NCBI RefSeq assembly: GCF_900536025.1
Contig: NZ_UNOZ01000030.1
Span: 186,001 to 250,000, forward strand
Origin: Pseudomonas reidholzensis
Lineage (GTDB): Bacteria; Pseudomonadota; Gammaproteobacteria; Pseudomonadales; Pseudomonadaceae
Reading direction: 5' to 3'
DNA length: 64,000 nucleotides
In this document: in pieces, positions 26,918-36,300 of the stretch
How positions within the stretch are numbered: position 1 is the first letter of the stretch
How the letters are laid out: the number at the start of each line of letters is the position of its first letter
Notes under the pieces: generated by a model
Told to the model about the DNA's origin: nothing
Database searches by the model: none
The model's input: the letters and a program-made list of their open reading frames with translations, nothing else
Translations under genes and position numbers: made by a program

Positions 26918-28072
26918 ATGTCGACCTTTACCTTTGAAACCACCCCGCGGGTGATCTGCGAAGTCGATGGCGCCTTGCGCCTCGGCAGCCTGTGCCGTGA
27001 ACTCGGTGCCGAGCGCGTACTACTGGTCAGCGACCCTGGCCTGCAACGCGCCGGCCTGCTCGAGGCGCCCATGCAGGCGCTGCGCGACGCCGGTGTCAGC
27101 GTGACCCTGTACAGCGACGTGCAGGCCGACCCGCCCGAGGCCTCGGTGCTCGACGCCGTGGCGGCCGGGCGCAACTGCCAGGCCCAGGCGGTGATCGGCC
27201 TGGGCGGCGGCAGCTCGCTGGACACCGCCAAGCTGGTGGCGCTGCTGTGCGGGCATGAGCAGGCGTTGCCGGACATCTATGGCATCAACCTGGCCAAGGG
27301 GCCGCGCTTGCCGTTGATCCAGGTACCGACCACCGCCGGCACGGGCTCGGAAGTGACCGCCGTGGCCATCGTCACCACCCCCAGCCACGAGAAGAAGGGC
27401 GTGGTCAGCCCCTTGCTCTACCCCGACATCGCCTTGCTCGATGCACGCCTGACCGTCGGCCTGCCGGCCGCGGTGAGCGCCATGACCGGTGTCGATGCCA
27501 TGGTTCATGCCATCGAGGCCTATACCAGCAAGCACAAGAAGAACGTCCTGTCCGACGGTCTGGCCTTGCAGGCGTTGCGCCTGTTGGGCGGCAACCTCGA
27601 CCGGGTGCTCGCCGAGCCCGGCGATCTGCAGGCGCGCTCGGACATGCTGCTCGGCTCGATGCTGGCCGGCATGGCCTTCGCCAACGCCCCGGTGGCGGCG
27701 GTGCACGCGCTGGCCTACCCACTGGGCGGGCACTTCCATGTGCCGCATGGCTTGAGCAACGCGCTGGTGCTGGTGCCGGTGCTCAACTTCAACCGCAGCG
27801 TGGCGCAGCCGTTGTATGCCGAACTGGCCGCGACCGTGCTGCCGGGCCAGCGCTTCGATACCCCGGTGCTGGCCTGCGAGGCGTTTATCGCCTTCATGAC
27901 CGCGCTGGTGGCGCGCATGCCGTTTGCCCAGCGCTTGGCAGAGGTGGGCGTGACCCCAGCGGACCTCGATCGGCTGAGTGACGACGCGATGAAAGTCGAG
28001 CGCCTGCTGATCAACAACCCGCGCCCGGTCACCCGTGCAGACGCCCGCGCCATCTATGCCTCGGTGCTGTGA
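26918..28072 (+). CDS. Iron-dependent alcohol dehydrogenase, first of a tandem pair
   Basis: A 384-residue group III alcohol dehydrogenase. NAD-binding GLGGGSSLDTAKLVAL and TTAGTGSEVT motifs precede the iron site residues in the region MTGVDAMVHAIEAYTS and HALAYPLGGHFHVPHGLSNAL. It would oxidise a primary alcohol or reduce an aldehyde. The neighbours imply that the substrate is derived from, or is, the compound brought in by the ABC system. The exact alcohol is unknown. Confidence 0.9.
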   Translation: MSTFTFETTPRVICEVDGALRLGSLCRELGAERVLLVSDPGLQRAGLLEAPMQALRDAGVSVTLYSDVQADPPEASVLDAVAAGRNCQAQAVIGLGGGSSLDTAKLVALLCGHEQALPDIYGINLAKGPRLPLIQVPTTAGTGSEVTAVAIVTTPSHEKKGVVSPLLYPDIALLDARLTVGLPAAVSAMTGVDAMVHAIEAYTSKHKKNVLSDGLALQALRLLGGNLDRVLAEPGDLQARSDMLLGSMLAGMAFANAPVAAVHALAYPLGGHFHVPHGLSNALVLVPVLNFNRSVAQPLYAELAATVLPGQRFDTPVLACEAFIAFMTALVARMPFAQRLAEVGVTPADLDRLSDDAMKVERLLINNPRPVTRADARAIYASVL

Positions 28073-28082
28073 GGAGATCGTC

Positions 28083-29237
28083 ATGAACCATGAATTCAGA
28101 AGTGTGCCGCATATCGTCTGCGAGGCGGGTGCCTTGCACGGCATTGGCCAGGTGTTCGCCGGGCTTGGGGCGCGGCGCGTGCTGCTGGTGTGCGACCCCG
28201 GCATCGTCACGCTCGGCTTCGCCGGCAAGGCCTGCGCAGCGCTGGAAGCCGCGGGCTGCAGCGTCAGCGTATTCGACCAGGTGGTGGCAGACCCACCGGC
28301 GGCGGTGGTCGAGCAGGCGGTCAGCCAGGGCCGAGCCTTCGAGGCGGACGGCGTGTTGGGGCTGGGCGGCGGCAGTTCGCTGGATGCGGCCAAGCTGGTG
28401 GCGTTGCTGATCAACAGCGAGCAGCCATTGGCTGACCTCTACGGCACCGACAAGGCGCGCGGTCGGCGCTTGCCGTTGGTGCTGGTGCCGACCACGGCAG
28501 GCACCGGCTCGGAAGTGACCTGGGTGTCGGTGATCACCGATGCGCAGCAGCGCAAACAGGCGGTGTATTCGGCGCAACTGATGCCGGACGTGGCGGTGCT
28601 CGATCCCGAGCTGACCCTGGGCCTGCCCGGTGGGATCACGGTGGCGACTGGCCTGGATGCGATGGTTCACGCCATCGAAGCCTATACCAGTCGCACGCGC
28701 AAGAACCCGATCTCCGATGGTCTGGCCACCACCGCGCTGCGCCTGCTGGGCGGCAACCTGCGCAAGGTGCTGGCCGATGGCAGCGACGTCGCCGCACGCT
28801 CGGCGATGCTGCAGGGTTCGTTGATGGCCGGCATGGCATTCGTCAATGCCTCGGTGGCGGCAATCCATGGCTTGGCGTACCCGTTGGGGGCGCGGTTTCA
28901 CATCCCGCATGGGCATGCCAATGCGCTGGTGATGGCACCGATGCTGCGCTTCAACTTGCCGGCGGCGCAGCGGCTGTACGCGGAGCTGGCGGGGCACCTG
29001 TTGCCGGAGGCGGTGTTCGAGGACGAGGGGAGGGCGGCGCTGGCGTTTGTCGAGGCCATCGAAGCGTTGGTTGCCGACAGTGGGTTGGAGACGCGGTTGT
29101 CCAGGCTGGGGATTGATGAGGCAGCGCTACCGGCGATGGCGGCGGATGTGGTCAACGGGTTGCAGCGGTTGATCGACAGTAATCCGAGGGACATGACGCA
29201 GGCCGAAGTAGAGGGCATTTATCAGGGCATTTACTGA
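28083..29237 (+). CDS. Iron-dependent alcohol dehydrogenase, second of a tandem pair
   Basis: A 384-residue paralogue of the preceding enzyme, same length and motifs (GLGGGSSLDAAKLVAL, TTAGTGSEVTW, HGLAYPLGARFHIPHGHANAL). The start at 28083 follows GAGGAGATCG, a good ribosome-binding site; an earlier in-frame ATG at 28035 lies inside the upstream gene. The pair arose by tandem duplication and has diverged, so the two may handle different chain lengths or opposite directions. Last gene of the sigma-54 operon. Confidence 0.9.
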   Translation: MNHEFRSVPHIVCEAGALHGIGQVFAGLGARRVLLVCDPGIVTLGFAGKACAALEAAGCSVSVFDQVVADPPAAVVEQAVSQGRAFEADGVLGLGGGSSLDAAKLVALLINSEQPLADLYGTDKARGRRLPLVLVPTTAGTGSEVTWVSVITDAQQRKQAVYSAQLMPDVAVLDPELTLGLPGGITVATGLDAMVHAIEAYTSRTRKNPISDGLATTALRLLGGNLRKVLADGSDVAARSAMLQGSLMAGMAFVNASVAAIHGLAYPLGARFHIPHGHANALVMAPMLRFNLPAAQRLYAELAGHLLPEAVFEDEGRAALAFVEAIEALVADSGLETRLSRLGIDEAALPAMAADVVNGLQRLIDSNPRDMTQAEVEGIYQGIY

Positions 29238-29251
29238 GGCTGGAGGCGACA

Positions 29252-29269
29252 GGCGGCGGCCCTGCCGCC
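29252..29269 (+). terminator. Hairpin after the alcohol dehydrogenase operon
   Basis: GGCGGC (29252-29257) pairs with GCCGCC (29264-29269) in the gap between the convergent dehydrogenase and TauD-like genes. No strong T-run, so it is a weak call. Confidence 0.45.
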
Positions 29270-29326
29270 ACTTGCTTGCGGTGGCCGTTGTGACACCATT
29301 TCTGGGGAGATGGCCGCGATAATCTG

Positions 29327-30214
29327 TTAAAAACGCCCGTCGTGAGCAAGCGTCACACGGTGGATTCGTCGCCGCTGTGCGCCGTAATCCCTCGATGCGT
29401 AATGCTGAACCTGTCGATTGTCCCAAATCGCTACATCTCCGGCTTGCCAGTGGTGACGCAGTTGAATCTCCGGTGTTTTCAGCAAATCGAACAGGAGGTT
29501 CAGCAAACCCTGGCTTGCTGTGCGGGATACCCCCAGAATATGGCTGGTGTGGCCCTCATTCACAAAGATCATCTTTTTGCCGTTCTCTGGGTGGGTCTTG
29601 ATGACCGGAACTTCGATCGGCAAGTACCGCTGTAGCCCGTCACGCAGCCGTGCCAAGCTTTCTGCTTGTTCAGGCATTGCCGGGTCGGCTCGATAGCCCT
29701 GGAGCAGATCAGTGAGGTGAGCGCGTTTGGGGGCGACTAGAAATGTGTGCACCGCCTGGAGCTTGTCAAAGTACCTGGCGAGGTCGACATCGAGCAGCTC
29801 GTACGCAGCGGTAGCTGAAACCCACAGGGTATCGCCCCCACCGTTGGACGGCACGTCGATCGCATGCAACATCGTCGCTTTTGGAGGCTCATGTTGCCAG
29901 GATACATCGATGTGCCAGTTATCCGTCCCCCCCGATGGGGTCTTGCCCGAGTGTTCAATCACCTCTACTTGAGACGCACTGGAGTGCCCGTCCAAGTAGA
30001 GGTTCTTGCGCTCGGGCCGGCCGAAGATGCAGGCGGCCTCCACGAGTTGCGCAGGGGTGAGGTGCTGCTTGGGGAAAAAAAGTACCCCGTGTTCCAGCAG
30101 CGCCTGATTAAGTAGAACCCGCTGGTCTTCACTCAGGACAAGGCGCAGGTCACAGCCCTCAACCCGGGCACCCAGATTCGGCAGGTAGCGCTGTACAAAC
30201 CAACGTTCAGACAT
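29327..30214 (-). CDS. TauD/TfdA-family 2-oxoglutarate/Fe(II) dioxygenase
   Basis: A 295-residue non-haem iron dioxygenase. The facial triad is visible: His101 and Asp103 in NWHIDVSW and His271 in NRQVQHYASRDYG, with nearby arginines for 2-oxoglutarate. Relatives hydroxylate carbon next to a sulfonate, sulfate ester or aryloxy group, causing release of sulfite, sulfate or phenol. The neighbours (rhodanese, LLM monooxygenase) favour an organosulfur substrate, which is inference. It is divergent from the IclR gene (69 nt). Confidence 0.88.
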   Translation of the reverse strand: MSERWFVQRYLPNLGARVEGCDLRLVLSEDQRVLLNQALLEHGVLFFPKQHLTPAQLVEAACIFGRPERKNLYLDGHSSASQVEVIEHSGKTPSGGTDNWHIDVSWQHEPPKATMLHAIDVPSNGGGDTLWVSATAAYELLDVDLARYFDKLQAVHTFLVAPKRAHLTDLLQGYRADPAMPEQAESLARLRDGLQRYLPIEVPVIKTHPENGKKMIFVNEGHTSHILGVSRTASQGLLNLLFDLLKTPEIQLRHHWQAGDVAIWDNRQVQHYASRDYGAQRRRIHRVTLAHDGRF

Positions 30215-30259
30215 TTCCCGTACTCCTGATTATCAGCGTCATGATGCATCCTTGGATAT

Positions 30260-30274
30260 GGTAATATTTTCCCA
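30260..30274. promoter_or_regulatory. Candidate IclR-type site in the TauD-IclR divergent region
   Basis: Read on the minus strand this is TGGGAAAATATTACC, which shares its first ten bases and final CC with TGGGAAAATAATCCC at 39291-39305 at the other end of the cluster. Both sit in divergent promoter regions. IclR-family operators often contain GGAAA/TTTCC half-sites. Tentative. Confidence 0.35.
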
Positions 30275-30283
30275 TTTTTAATA

Positions 30284-31102
30284 ATGGCGAAGCGGCTCGT
30301 GAACATGCAAAGCAAGTCAAAAGCGGAACGTGACTCTGGATCATTGGCCCGTGGGTTAGCGGTACTTCAGTCAGTTGTGGCTGCAATGCGCCCCGTTACA
30401 CTCTCTGAGGTGAGCGAGAACGTCGGTTTGCCGACCAGTACCTGCCACCGGCTGCTGCTCGCGTTGGTCGACAGTGGGCATGTCTTCAAAATGGACGCGT
30501 CTCGCTACTGCCCGAGCCCGCGCTCGCTTGCGCCACTGCCGCTTGATCATCCCTTGAATATGCTCCGACGCGATGCAGGCCCTCTGCTGATGAACTTGCA
30601 GCATGAGCATGGTGCGTCGGCGCTTCTGATCCTGTTTATCGGTACCTCGCGTCTGATCGTTGATTTTGTCCCCGGTGGCGGGCACCTCGCTCCTTATTTC
30701 AACACGCTCGTTGAGTCGCCACTCCATGCATCGGTATCCGGCAAGCTGCTGCTCGGCGCGTTACCGGTGGAGCAGCGTGAAGCCCTGCTGGGTGACAAAC
30801 CACTGGAGCGTTGCACCCGGTTCACCCAATGTGATCGCGAACTGTTGACCCAGGAACTTGATCAAGTATCTGACTGTCACCGGGCGCTCAATATCGATGA
30901 GCATCTGGTTGGGATTCGAGCCGTGGGTGTGCATCTGATGACTCCGTCCCAAACTGCTGTAGGCGCCTTGGTGCTTTCTGGCGCGGCGCGGCTTTTCGAG
31001 GACCGTACGCAAGCAATGCTGGAGGACCTCCAGCAAGCGTCTCGGTTGCTCAGTGATACCGCGCAGTCAATGCGCGCCGTAGCTCGACTGCTGAATGTCT
31101 GA
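30284..31102 (+). CDS. IclR-family transcriptional regulator
   Basis: A 272-residue regulator. The N-terminal winged helix (VTLSEVSENVGLPTSTCHRLLLALVDSG, about 35-65) and the C-terminal effector domain (VSGKLLLGALPVEQREAL, then GIRAVGVHL) are IclR features. It probably controls the surrounding organosulfur-like cluster. The start could be the ATG at 30305; neither start has a clear ribosome-binding site. Its 3' end overlaps the convergent rhodanese gene by 36 nt. Confidence 0.88.
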   Translation: MAKRLVNMQSKSKAERDSGSLARGLAVLQSVVAAMRPVTLSEVSENVGLPTSTCHRLLLALVDSGHVFKMDASRYCPSPRSLAPLPLDHPLNMLRRDAGPLLMNLQHEHGASALLILFIGTSRLIVDFVPGGGHLAPYFNTLVESPLHASVSGKLLLGALPVEQREALLGDKPLERCTRFTQCDRELLTQELDQVSDCHRALNIDEHLVGIRAVGVHLMTPSQTAVGALVLSGAARLFEDRTQAMLEDLQQASRLLSDTAQSMRAVARLLNV

Positions 31103-32710
31103 TCGGGCAATAGATGCGCTTAGATCAATACCCACACCGCGTTCGTTTCTGAGTTTCGCAGCGAGGTCCACTTCCCACTCCAGGTAGTCATTGAATTTTC
31201 GGTTGCGCTCCTCGACGGTTCTGAACACGTAAGGCCCGTGCCATTCATCAGCCTCACCACTCAGAATTCCTTCGTATCCCTCGGCAGTGGGCAGGGCGCG
31301 GGCAAACCACTGGTGTGAGCCACCCAGCAAAACGCGAACCGCTGTGCTGCGCCGCTGCTCCAGCTCTTGCGCGACGCTTGCTGCCAGAATGCCGTCAGCC
31401 GAGAGCAGCACGACCGTCTCTTCCTTCGATCGCGAGGCTAGCCAGGTCTGCAGTTGCCCTGGAGCGATGAAGAGGGCGTCCTCGACATGGCGGTCAATGA
31501 ACGCGACGCTGCTGTCGATATCGACCAGGGTGACCTGCTCGCTCTCCCGCCTGGTGAGCACTTCGTCGATAGTGATCCAGGGCACCGGGTGACTGTAGGC
31601 CGGGCGGACGATACTGGCCGGGGCGCCGGATTCCAGCCGTTGCGGAGAAGAAGGTATGCTCCAGACATAAACATCGAGACCTAACTGCGCCAACCAGGCC
31701 GCGGTGGTCAATGCCCTGACCCCATCCCAATCGGCTAACACGATTGCCGCCGCACGAACACCGATGAACTCATCGCTTGCCTGGACCAACTGGCCGCCCA
31801 CTGCCCATCGCCATCCGGGAAGATGTCCACTGAGGTATTCTTCGCGGCTTCGTACATCGAATCGGTAAACGGTGCGCGAGGGGTCCTGTTCCAATGCGCT
31901 CAACTGTGCATCATCCAGGACCCTCACATTGGCGCGATCAGCCACCGCTTTTGCGCGTACCTGAGCGCGTTTCAAATTTTCGCCGCTTGGTGAGGGTGCC
32001 GAGCGATGGCGTCCATGACGCAGGGTGTCGCCATTCATCAACCAGGCCATTGTGCCATCCTTGAGTGACACCACGGGATTGGGTATGCCCGCATTGATCA
32101 GGGTCTGCGCGCCGACGATGCTTCGCGTTCGCCCAGCACAATTGACTACTACCAGCGTTTCGTCGTCAGGCACCACTTCATCGATTCGGTAGACAAGCTC
32201 TGCTCCCGGGAGGTTGTAGGCGCCTTCCAGGCTAAAGTCGGTAAACTCTTCACTGGTGCGGCTGTCGATGACGACCAGACGATCGCCATTGTCCAATCTG
32301 CGCTTGAGTTCTGCCGCCTCGATGGAGGGCGTACCCAGGCAGTGCTCCAGTAGTTCGCCGAATGCCTTGCCGAGTACGTTCGTGCCTGAGTACAAGGGTA
32401 AACCCGCGTGCTCCCACCCCTGGATTCCCCCTTCGAGGATGCGGATGTTGCTGTAGCCCAACCGGGCGAGCTTGCTGGCGGCTGAGTGTTCGATCTGGCC
32501 ATCACCGACCAGCACTACTGGTACATTCAGGCGCGGCACAAGTAAATCGATGACCAGCTCCAGCCGCCAGAACGGCGCAGAGGTCGCTAACAGTAGATGA
32601 TTGCGCGCGAAGATCCCGTTTTCACGTACATCGAGTAGCGCTACCTCTTGCCGTGTATCCAGCATTAGTTGGAGTTCAGCCGCAGAGAGGGTGGGGTATT
32701 GATCGCACAT
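31067..32710 (-). CDS. Four-domain rhodanese-like protein with a single active-site cysteine
   Basis: A 547-residue protein made of four rhodanese repeats. Each has the pattern LLDVR-type strand, loop and GGIQGW/KDGTMAW/WSIPSS/LGGSHQW-type end. Only the second repeat has the catalytic cysteine (Cys191, VVVNCAGRTRS); the matching loops in repeats 1, 3 and 4 read GDGQIEH, DWDGVRA and SADGILA and lack it. One domain therefore could move sulfane sulfur and the others are probably structural. The ATG at 32710 has GGAG ten bases upstream. It lies downstream of the ABC ATPase gene on the same strand (23-nt gap). Confidence 0.88.
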   Translation of the reverse strand: MCDQYPTLSAAELQLMLDTRQEVALLDVRENGIFARNHLLLATSAPFWRLELVIDLLVPRLNVPVVLVGDGQIEHSAASKLARLGYSNIRILEGGIQGWEHAGLPLYSGTNVLGKAFGELLEHCLGTPSIEAAELKRRLDNGDRLVVIDSRTSEEFTDFSLEGAYNLPGAELVYRIDEVVPDDETLVVVNCAGRTRSIVGAQTLINAGIPNPVVSLKDGTMAWLMNGDTLRHGRHRSAPSPSGENLKRAQVRAKAVADRANVRVLDDAQLSALEQDPSRTVYRFDVRSREEYLSGHLPGWRWAVGGQLVQASDEFIGVRAAAIVLADWDGVRALTTAAWLAQLGLDVYVWSIPSSPQRLESGAPASIVRPAYSHPVPWITIDEVLTRRESEQVTLVDIDSSVAFIDRHVEDALFIAPGQLQTWLASRSKEETVVLLSADGILAASVAQELEQRRSTAVRVLLGGSHQWFARALPTAEGYEGILSGEADEWHGPYVFRTVEERNRKFNDYLEWEVDLAAKLRNERGVGIDLSASIARSDIQQSSYGAH

Positions 32711-32733
32711 TACAGTTAACTCCGTGGTGAGTC

Positions 32734-34422
32734 TTAGTAAGCCAAGCGCCAAACGGGGCCGGGTTCTGTTAGGGGGTGGGGGCAGGCGGCACTTTCATTG
32801 AGCAGCGCGCACGTGTACGGGTGGCCAGGCTTGGCCCAGAGGTCGTGGACACTCGCCTGCTCCACAATTACGCCTTGATGCATCACCATCACGTCATCCG
32901 CCATGTAGCGGATCACCGCCAGGTCGTGCGAGATAAACAGGTAGGACAGGCCGAGTTCGTGTTTCAGATCGACCAACAGGTTGAGGATTTGCGCCTGCAC
33001 CGAGACGTCCAGCCCCGAGACTGGTTCGTCCAGGATCAGAAGGGACGGTTGCGTCAGCAACGCACGAGCAATGCCAATCCGTTGCCGTTGTCCTCCAGAA
33101 AATTCATGAGGGAATTTCTCCAGGCTCGATTGGCTCAGCCCGACCTGGTCCAGGCGCTGGGTGATGATGCGGTAGCGTTCACGCTTTTCTTTGATACCCG
33201 CAACGATAAGGGCGCGTTCGAGGAGGTCACCGGCGCGGCAACGTGGATTCAGCGACGTGTACGGATCTTGAAAAACCATTTGAACGGGATGTGGTTTTCG
33301 CTCCCCTAGCAGGGGCGCTGGCCTGCCGTCGAGCTGCAGCTCGCCCGCCATGGGCGTGATCAGCCCGGCCAAGGTGCGAGACAATGTACTCTTGCCGCAG
33401 CCCGACTCGCCCACGAGTCCCAAGGTCTGTCCTCGTTTGAGGTCGAAGCTGACCCCGTCCACAGCGCGATGTCCGCGGTACCCGCTACAGAGGTTGAGCA
33501 CCCGAAGCAGGGGTTCCGTGAGCTCGCTGCGAGCAACCGTCGGCGCTAGCGAAGGTGGGTAATGCACGATGAATTCAGAGGCTTGCCCATTTGCCGCTGG
33601 CTGCAAGCGTACTTCGGGTAACCGCTGTTGACGATATCCAATGCCTCCCAGCCGGTGCAATGATGCCCCCAGGAGGCCTTGGGTATAGGGGTGCTGGGGG
33701 TGGTTCAGCACCGTAGACGTGAGGCCCTTTTCTACGGAGCGCCCAGCGTGCATGACCAGACACCTATCGGCATGGTGCTCTACCAGCGCCAAATCATGGG
33801 TAATCATCAAGACGGCCATGGCGTGTTCTCGCTGCAGGCGGTCGAGCAGCAGGAGAATCTGCCGCGCGACAGTGACGTCGAGTGCCGTAGTGGGCTCGTC
33901 TGCAATAAGCAGCTGGGGATTGCAAGCGATCGCCATCGCTATCATCACCCTTTGACGCTGGCCCCCTGAGAGCTGATGTGGATAAGCGTGGTAGCGTTGC
34001 TTGGCCTGAGGTATCTCGACCTGTTCGAGCAGATCAAGCGCACGCCTGCGCGCCTCTAATCGATCCCTCGTGCCATGCACAAACAGCACCTCAGCGACTT
34101 GAGCGCCGATGCTATGCGCAGGGTTCAGCGAGGTCATCGGTTCCTGGAAAATCATGCTCGATTGCTTGCCGCGCACAGACTGGAACTGTCGGGGGGAGAG
34201 CTCTAGAAGTGATCGGCCCGCTAACTCTACGGTACCGCAAGCGTGCGCGGTTGCTGGCAGCAGCCCCATCAAGGCGAGCGCAGTGGTGGATTTTCCGCAA
34301 CCTGATTCACCGACGAGTGCAAGGGTTTGCCCCCTTTGCAGTTCGAACGAAAGTCCGTCTACCGCACAGTGACTGCCAAAGCTCACGCAAAGATCAGTGA
34401 CACGAAGCAGGGGCGCAGTCAT
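32734..34422 (-). CDS. Dipeptide-type ABC transporter, fused double ATPase
   Basis: A 562-residue cytoplasmic protein with two complete ABC ATPase domains, like GsiA or fused DppD-DppF. Domain 1: Walker A GESGCGKSTTALALMG, signature LSGGQRQRVMIAMA. Domain 2: Walker A GESGCGKSTLSRTLAG, signature FSGGQRQRIGIARA, Walker B LLILDEPVSGLD. Both carry the C-terminal oligopeptide-transporter extension (HPYTQGLLGA and HPYTCALLNE). It energises the two permeases encoded upstream in the operon. Its start overlaps the DppC-like stop by 4 nt. Confidence 0.93.
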   Translation of the reverse strand: MTAPLLRVTDLCVSFGSHCAVDGLSFELQRGQTLALVGESGCGKSTTALALMGLLPATAHACGTVELAGRSLLELSPRQFQSVRGKQSSMIFQEPMTSLNPAHSIGAQVAEVLFVHGTRDRLEARRRALDLLEQVEIPQAKQRYHAYPHQLSGGQRQRVMIAMAIACNPQLLIADEPTTALDVTVARQILLLLDRLQREHAMAVLMITHDLALVEHHADRCLVMHAGRSVEKGLTSTVLNHPQHPYTQGLLGASLHRLGGIGYRQQRLPEVRLQPAANGQASEFIVHYPPSLAPTVARSELTEPLLRVLNLCSGYRGHRAVDGVSFDLKRGQTLGLVGESGCGKSTLSRTLAGLITPMAGELQLDGRPAPLLGERKPHPVQMVFQDPYTSLNPRCRAGDLLERALIVAGIKEKRERYRIITQRLDQVGLSQSSLEKFPHEFSGGQRQRIGIARALLTQPSLLILDEPVSGLDVSVQAQILNLLVDLKHELGLSYLFISHDLAVIRYMADDVMVMHQGVIVEQASVHDLWAKPGHPYTCALLNESAACPHPLTEPGPVWRLAY

Positions 34423-35291
34423 GGACGGTCCCTCAGGCGCGGATTGAGCGCATCATTGAGTGCGTCGCCCAGGAGATTCAATCCGAGCACCGTCAGCACG
34501 ATTGCGCCGCCAGGCAGCGCGCAGAGGTACCACTCGCTGGCCAGGAACTCCCTGCCTTCACCGATCATGCTGCCCCAACTGACTTGATTTGGATCGCCCA
34601 TGCCAAGAAAAGCCAATGCTGACTCCGTCAAGATTGCACTGGCGACCAGTACCGAGGCTGTCACGATCACTGGGGCAAGGGCGTTGGGGAGTATTTCCTG
34701 GGCTATGATGCGCAGATCGGAATAGCCTTGCAGCCGCGCACTGGCAACGAAGTCGGCCTCTTTGAGACGACGAAACTCCGCGCGCACCAGGCGTGCGATG
34801 ACTGGCCAGGAAGCCAGGCCTATCGATATCACAATGGTGCTGATTGAAGGTTTACCGATTGCGACCATGACAATGACAAATAGAAACGTAGGCATGGTTT
34901 GAAAGACTTCAGTAACCCGCCCCAAGGCAGTGTCGAGTCGTCCGCCGTAAAAGCCCCCCAGGGCACCCACCAGCGTACCGATGCCGACACTTAGCAGCGC
35001 CGCAGCGATGCCAACGGCAAGTGATATTCTCGCGCCATGACACAGACCCGCACCGAGGCTACGGCCCAGCACATCTGTGCCTAGCCACTCTGCAGGATCA
35101 TTCCCAGGCCACTCCAAAGGTCCAGCAACCATGGACTGAGGGTCTCCTGGGTACAGGTAACTGGCTAGCAGCGCGGCGCCTGCCATCAGCAGCAGCAGTG
35201 TGCTGCCCAAAAGGCCTGTCGGGTTAGTCAAGATCAAGCGCCCTGTCTGCCAGGTGCTTGACTCAGATGATATGGAACGTGTGGTTTGCAT
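34419..35291 (-). CDS. Dipeptide-type ABC permease, DppC-like
   Basis: A 290-residue inner-membrane permease with about six helices. It has the N-terminal DppC cap (NPTGLLGSTLLLLMAGAALLASYLYPGDP) with the GTDVLGRS motif, and the EAA loop (EFRRLKEADFVASARLQGYSDLRI). The N-terminus is periplasm-facing in the family manner. Overlaps the ATPase gene and lies 13 nt after the DppB-like gene. Confidence 0.92.
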   Translation of the reverse strand: MQTTRSISSESSTWQTGRLILTNPTGLLGSTLLLLMAGAALLASYLYPGDPQSMVAGPLEWPGNDPAEWLGTDVLGRSLGAGLCHGARISLAVGIAAALLSVGIGTLVGALGGFYGGRLDTALGRVTEVFQTMPTFLFVIVMVAIGKPSISTIVISIGLASWPVIARLVRAEFRRLKEADFVASARLQGYSDLRIIAQEILPNALAPVIVTASVLVASAILTESALAFLGMGDPNQVSWGSMIGEGREFLASEWYLCALPGGAIVLTVLGLNLLGDALNDALNPRLRDRP

Positions 35292-35304
35292 TACGGAGCC
35301 TCAA

Positions 35305-36300
35305 TCAATCCTGAGCAATTCGTGGATCAAGCCAGGCATGCAGTGCGTCCACCAGGCCATTGGCGATGATCACCAGTACCGATGCGAGCAAGAGAATCCC
35401 TAGCACCACGCTGTAGTCCCTGGCCATCACGGAGTCCATCGCTAGCTGCCCCATGCCCGGCCAACTGAAGACCACCTCGATGACAAGTGCGCCGCCCATC
35501 AGCGCGCCAAAGTGCATCCCGGCGACAGTGCTGACGGGTACCAAGGCATTGCGCAACATGTGGACCAGCAGCACACGCAGAGGTCCTGCACCTTTCGCTC
35601 GGGCTGTGCGTACGAAGTCCTGCTGGCTGATTTCGAGCATCGCTGAGCGTGTCAGTCGGGCAAATATGGCAACGTAAAAGCTCGCCAACGTGAGGCAGGG
35701 GAGAACCAGGTGCCAACAGATATCCAGCGCTGCGTCCCAGCCTTGGTTGTTCTGTGAAACGGTCACGATGCCACCGGTCGGCAGCCACTCAAGCTTCACC
35801 GCAAAAAACACGATAGCCATCAGACCTAGCCAGAACGCCGGCACTGAATACAGCAGAAGCGCCAGCAATGAGAGGAGGCGATCCGGCCACCTGCCGACGT
35901 TCGCAGCCATGACGACACCTGCTATAACACCTGATGACAGGGCGATGCCCATTGCTGATAGCAACAGCAGCAGGGTGTTTCCCAATCGGGACAGGATCAG
36001 TTCCGTCACCGGCAAGTTGAATCGTGGAGAGACGCCCAAGCTCAACTGCGCCAGGTTCGACAGGTAGGCGAAGAATTGCTCCAGTACACTGCGGTCGAGA
36101 CCAAAGTGCTGACGCAGCTGAATAACCGTGGACGCAGACCCTGAGCCAGATTCTGCAGCCAATACCTCAGCGGCATCCCCGGGCAGCATCTGCATCAGTA
36201 CGAAATTAACAACCACCACGCAGAGTATCGTTACGGCGCTACGGCTTAGTGAGTTGACCGCCTTGAGCGACTTTCGCCGCCGTGATGACTGATCAAACAT
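35305..36300 (-). CDS. Dipeptide-type ABC permease, DppB-like
   Basis: A 331-residue inner-membrane permease. The ATG at 36300 is chosen over an in-frame upstream start since it overlaps the monooxygenase stop by only 8 nt and gives the normal DppB N-terminus (VNFVLMQMLPGDAA). The EAA loop reads ARLTRSAMLEISQQDFVRTARAKG. It forms the channel with the DppC-like protein. Confidence 0.92.
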   Translation of the reverse strand: MFDQSSRRRKSLKAVNSLSRSAVTILCVVVVNFVLMQMLPGDAAEVLAAESGSGSASTVIQLRQHFGLDRSVLEQFFAYLSNLAQLSLGVSPRFNLPVTELILSRLGNTLLLLLSAMGIALSSGVIAGVVMAANVGRWPDRLLSLLALLLYSVPAFWLGLMAIVFFAVKLEWLPTGGIVTVSQNNQGWDAALDICWHLVLPCLTLASFYVAIFARLTRSAMLEISQQDFVRTARAKGAGPLRVLLVHMLRNALVPVSTVAGMHFGALMGGALVIEVVFSWPGMGQLAMDSVMARDYSVVLGILLLASVLVIIANGLVDALHAWLDPRIAQD

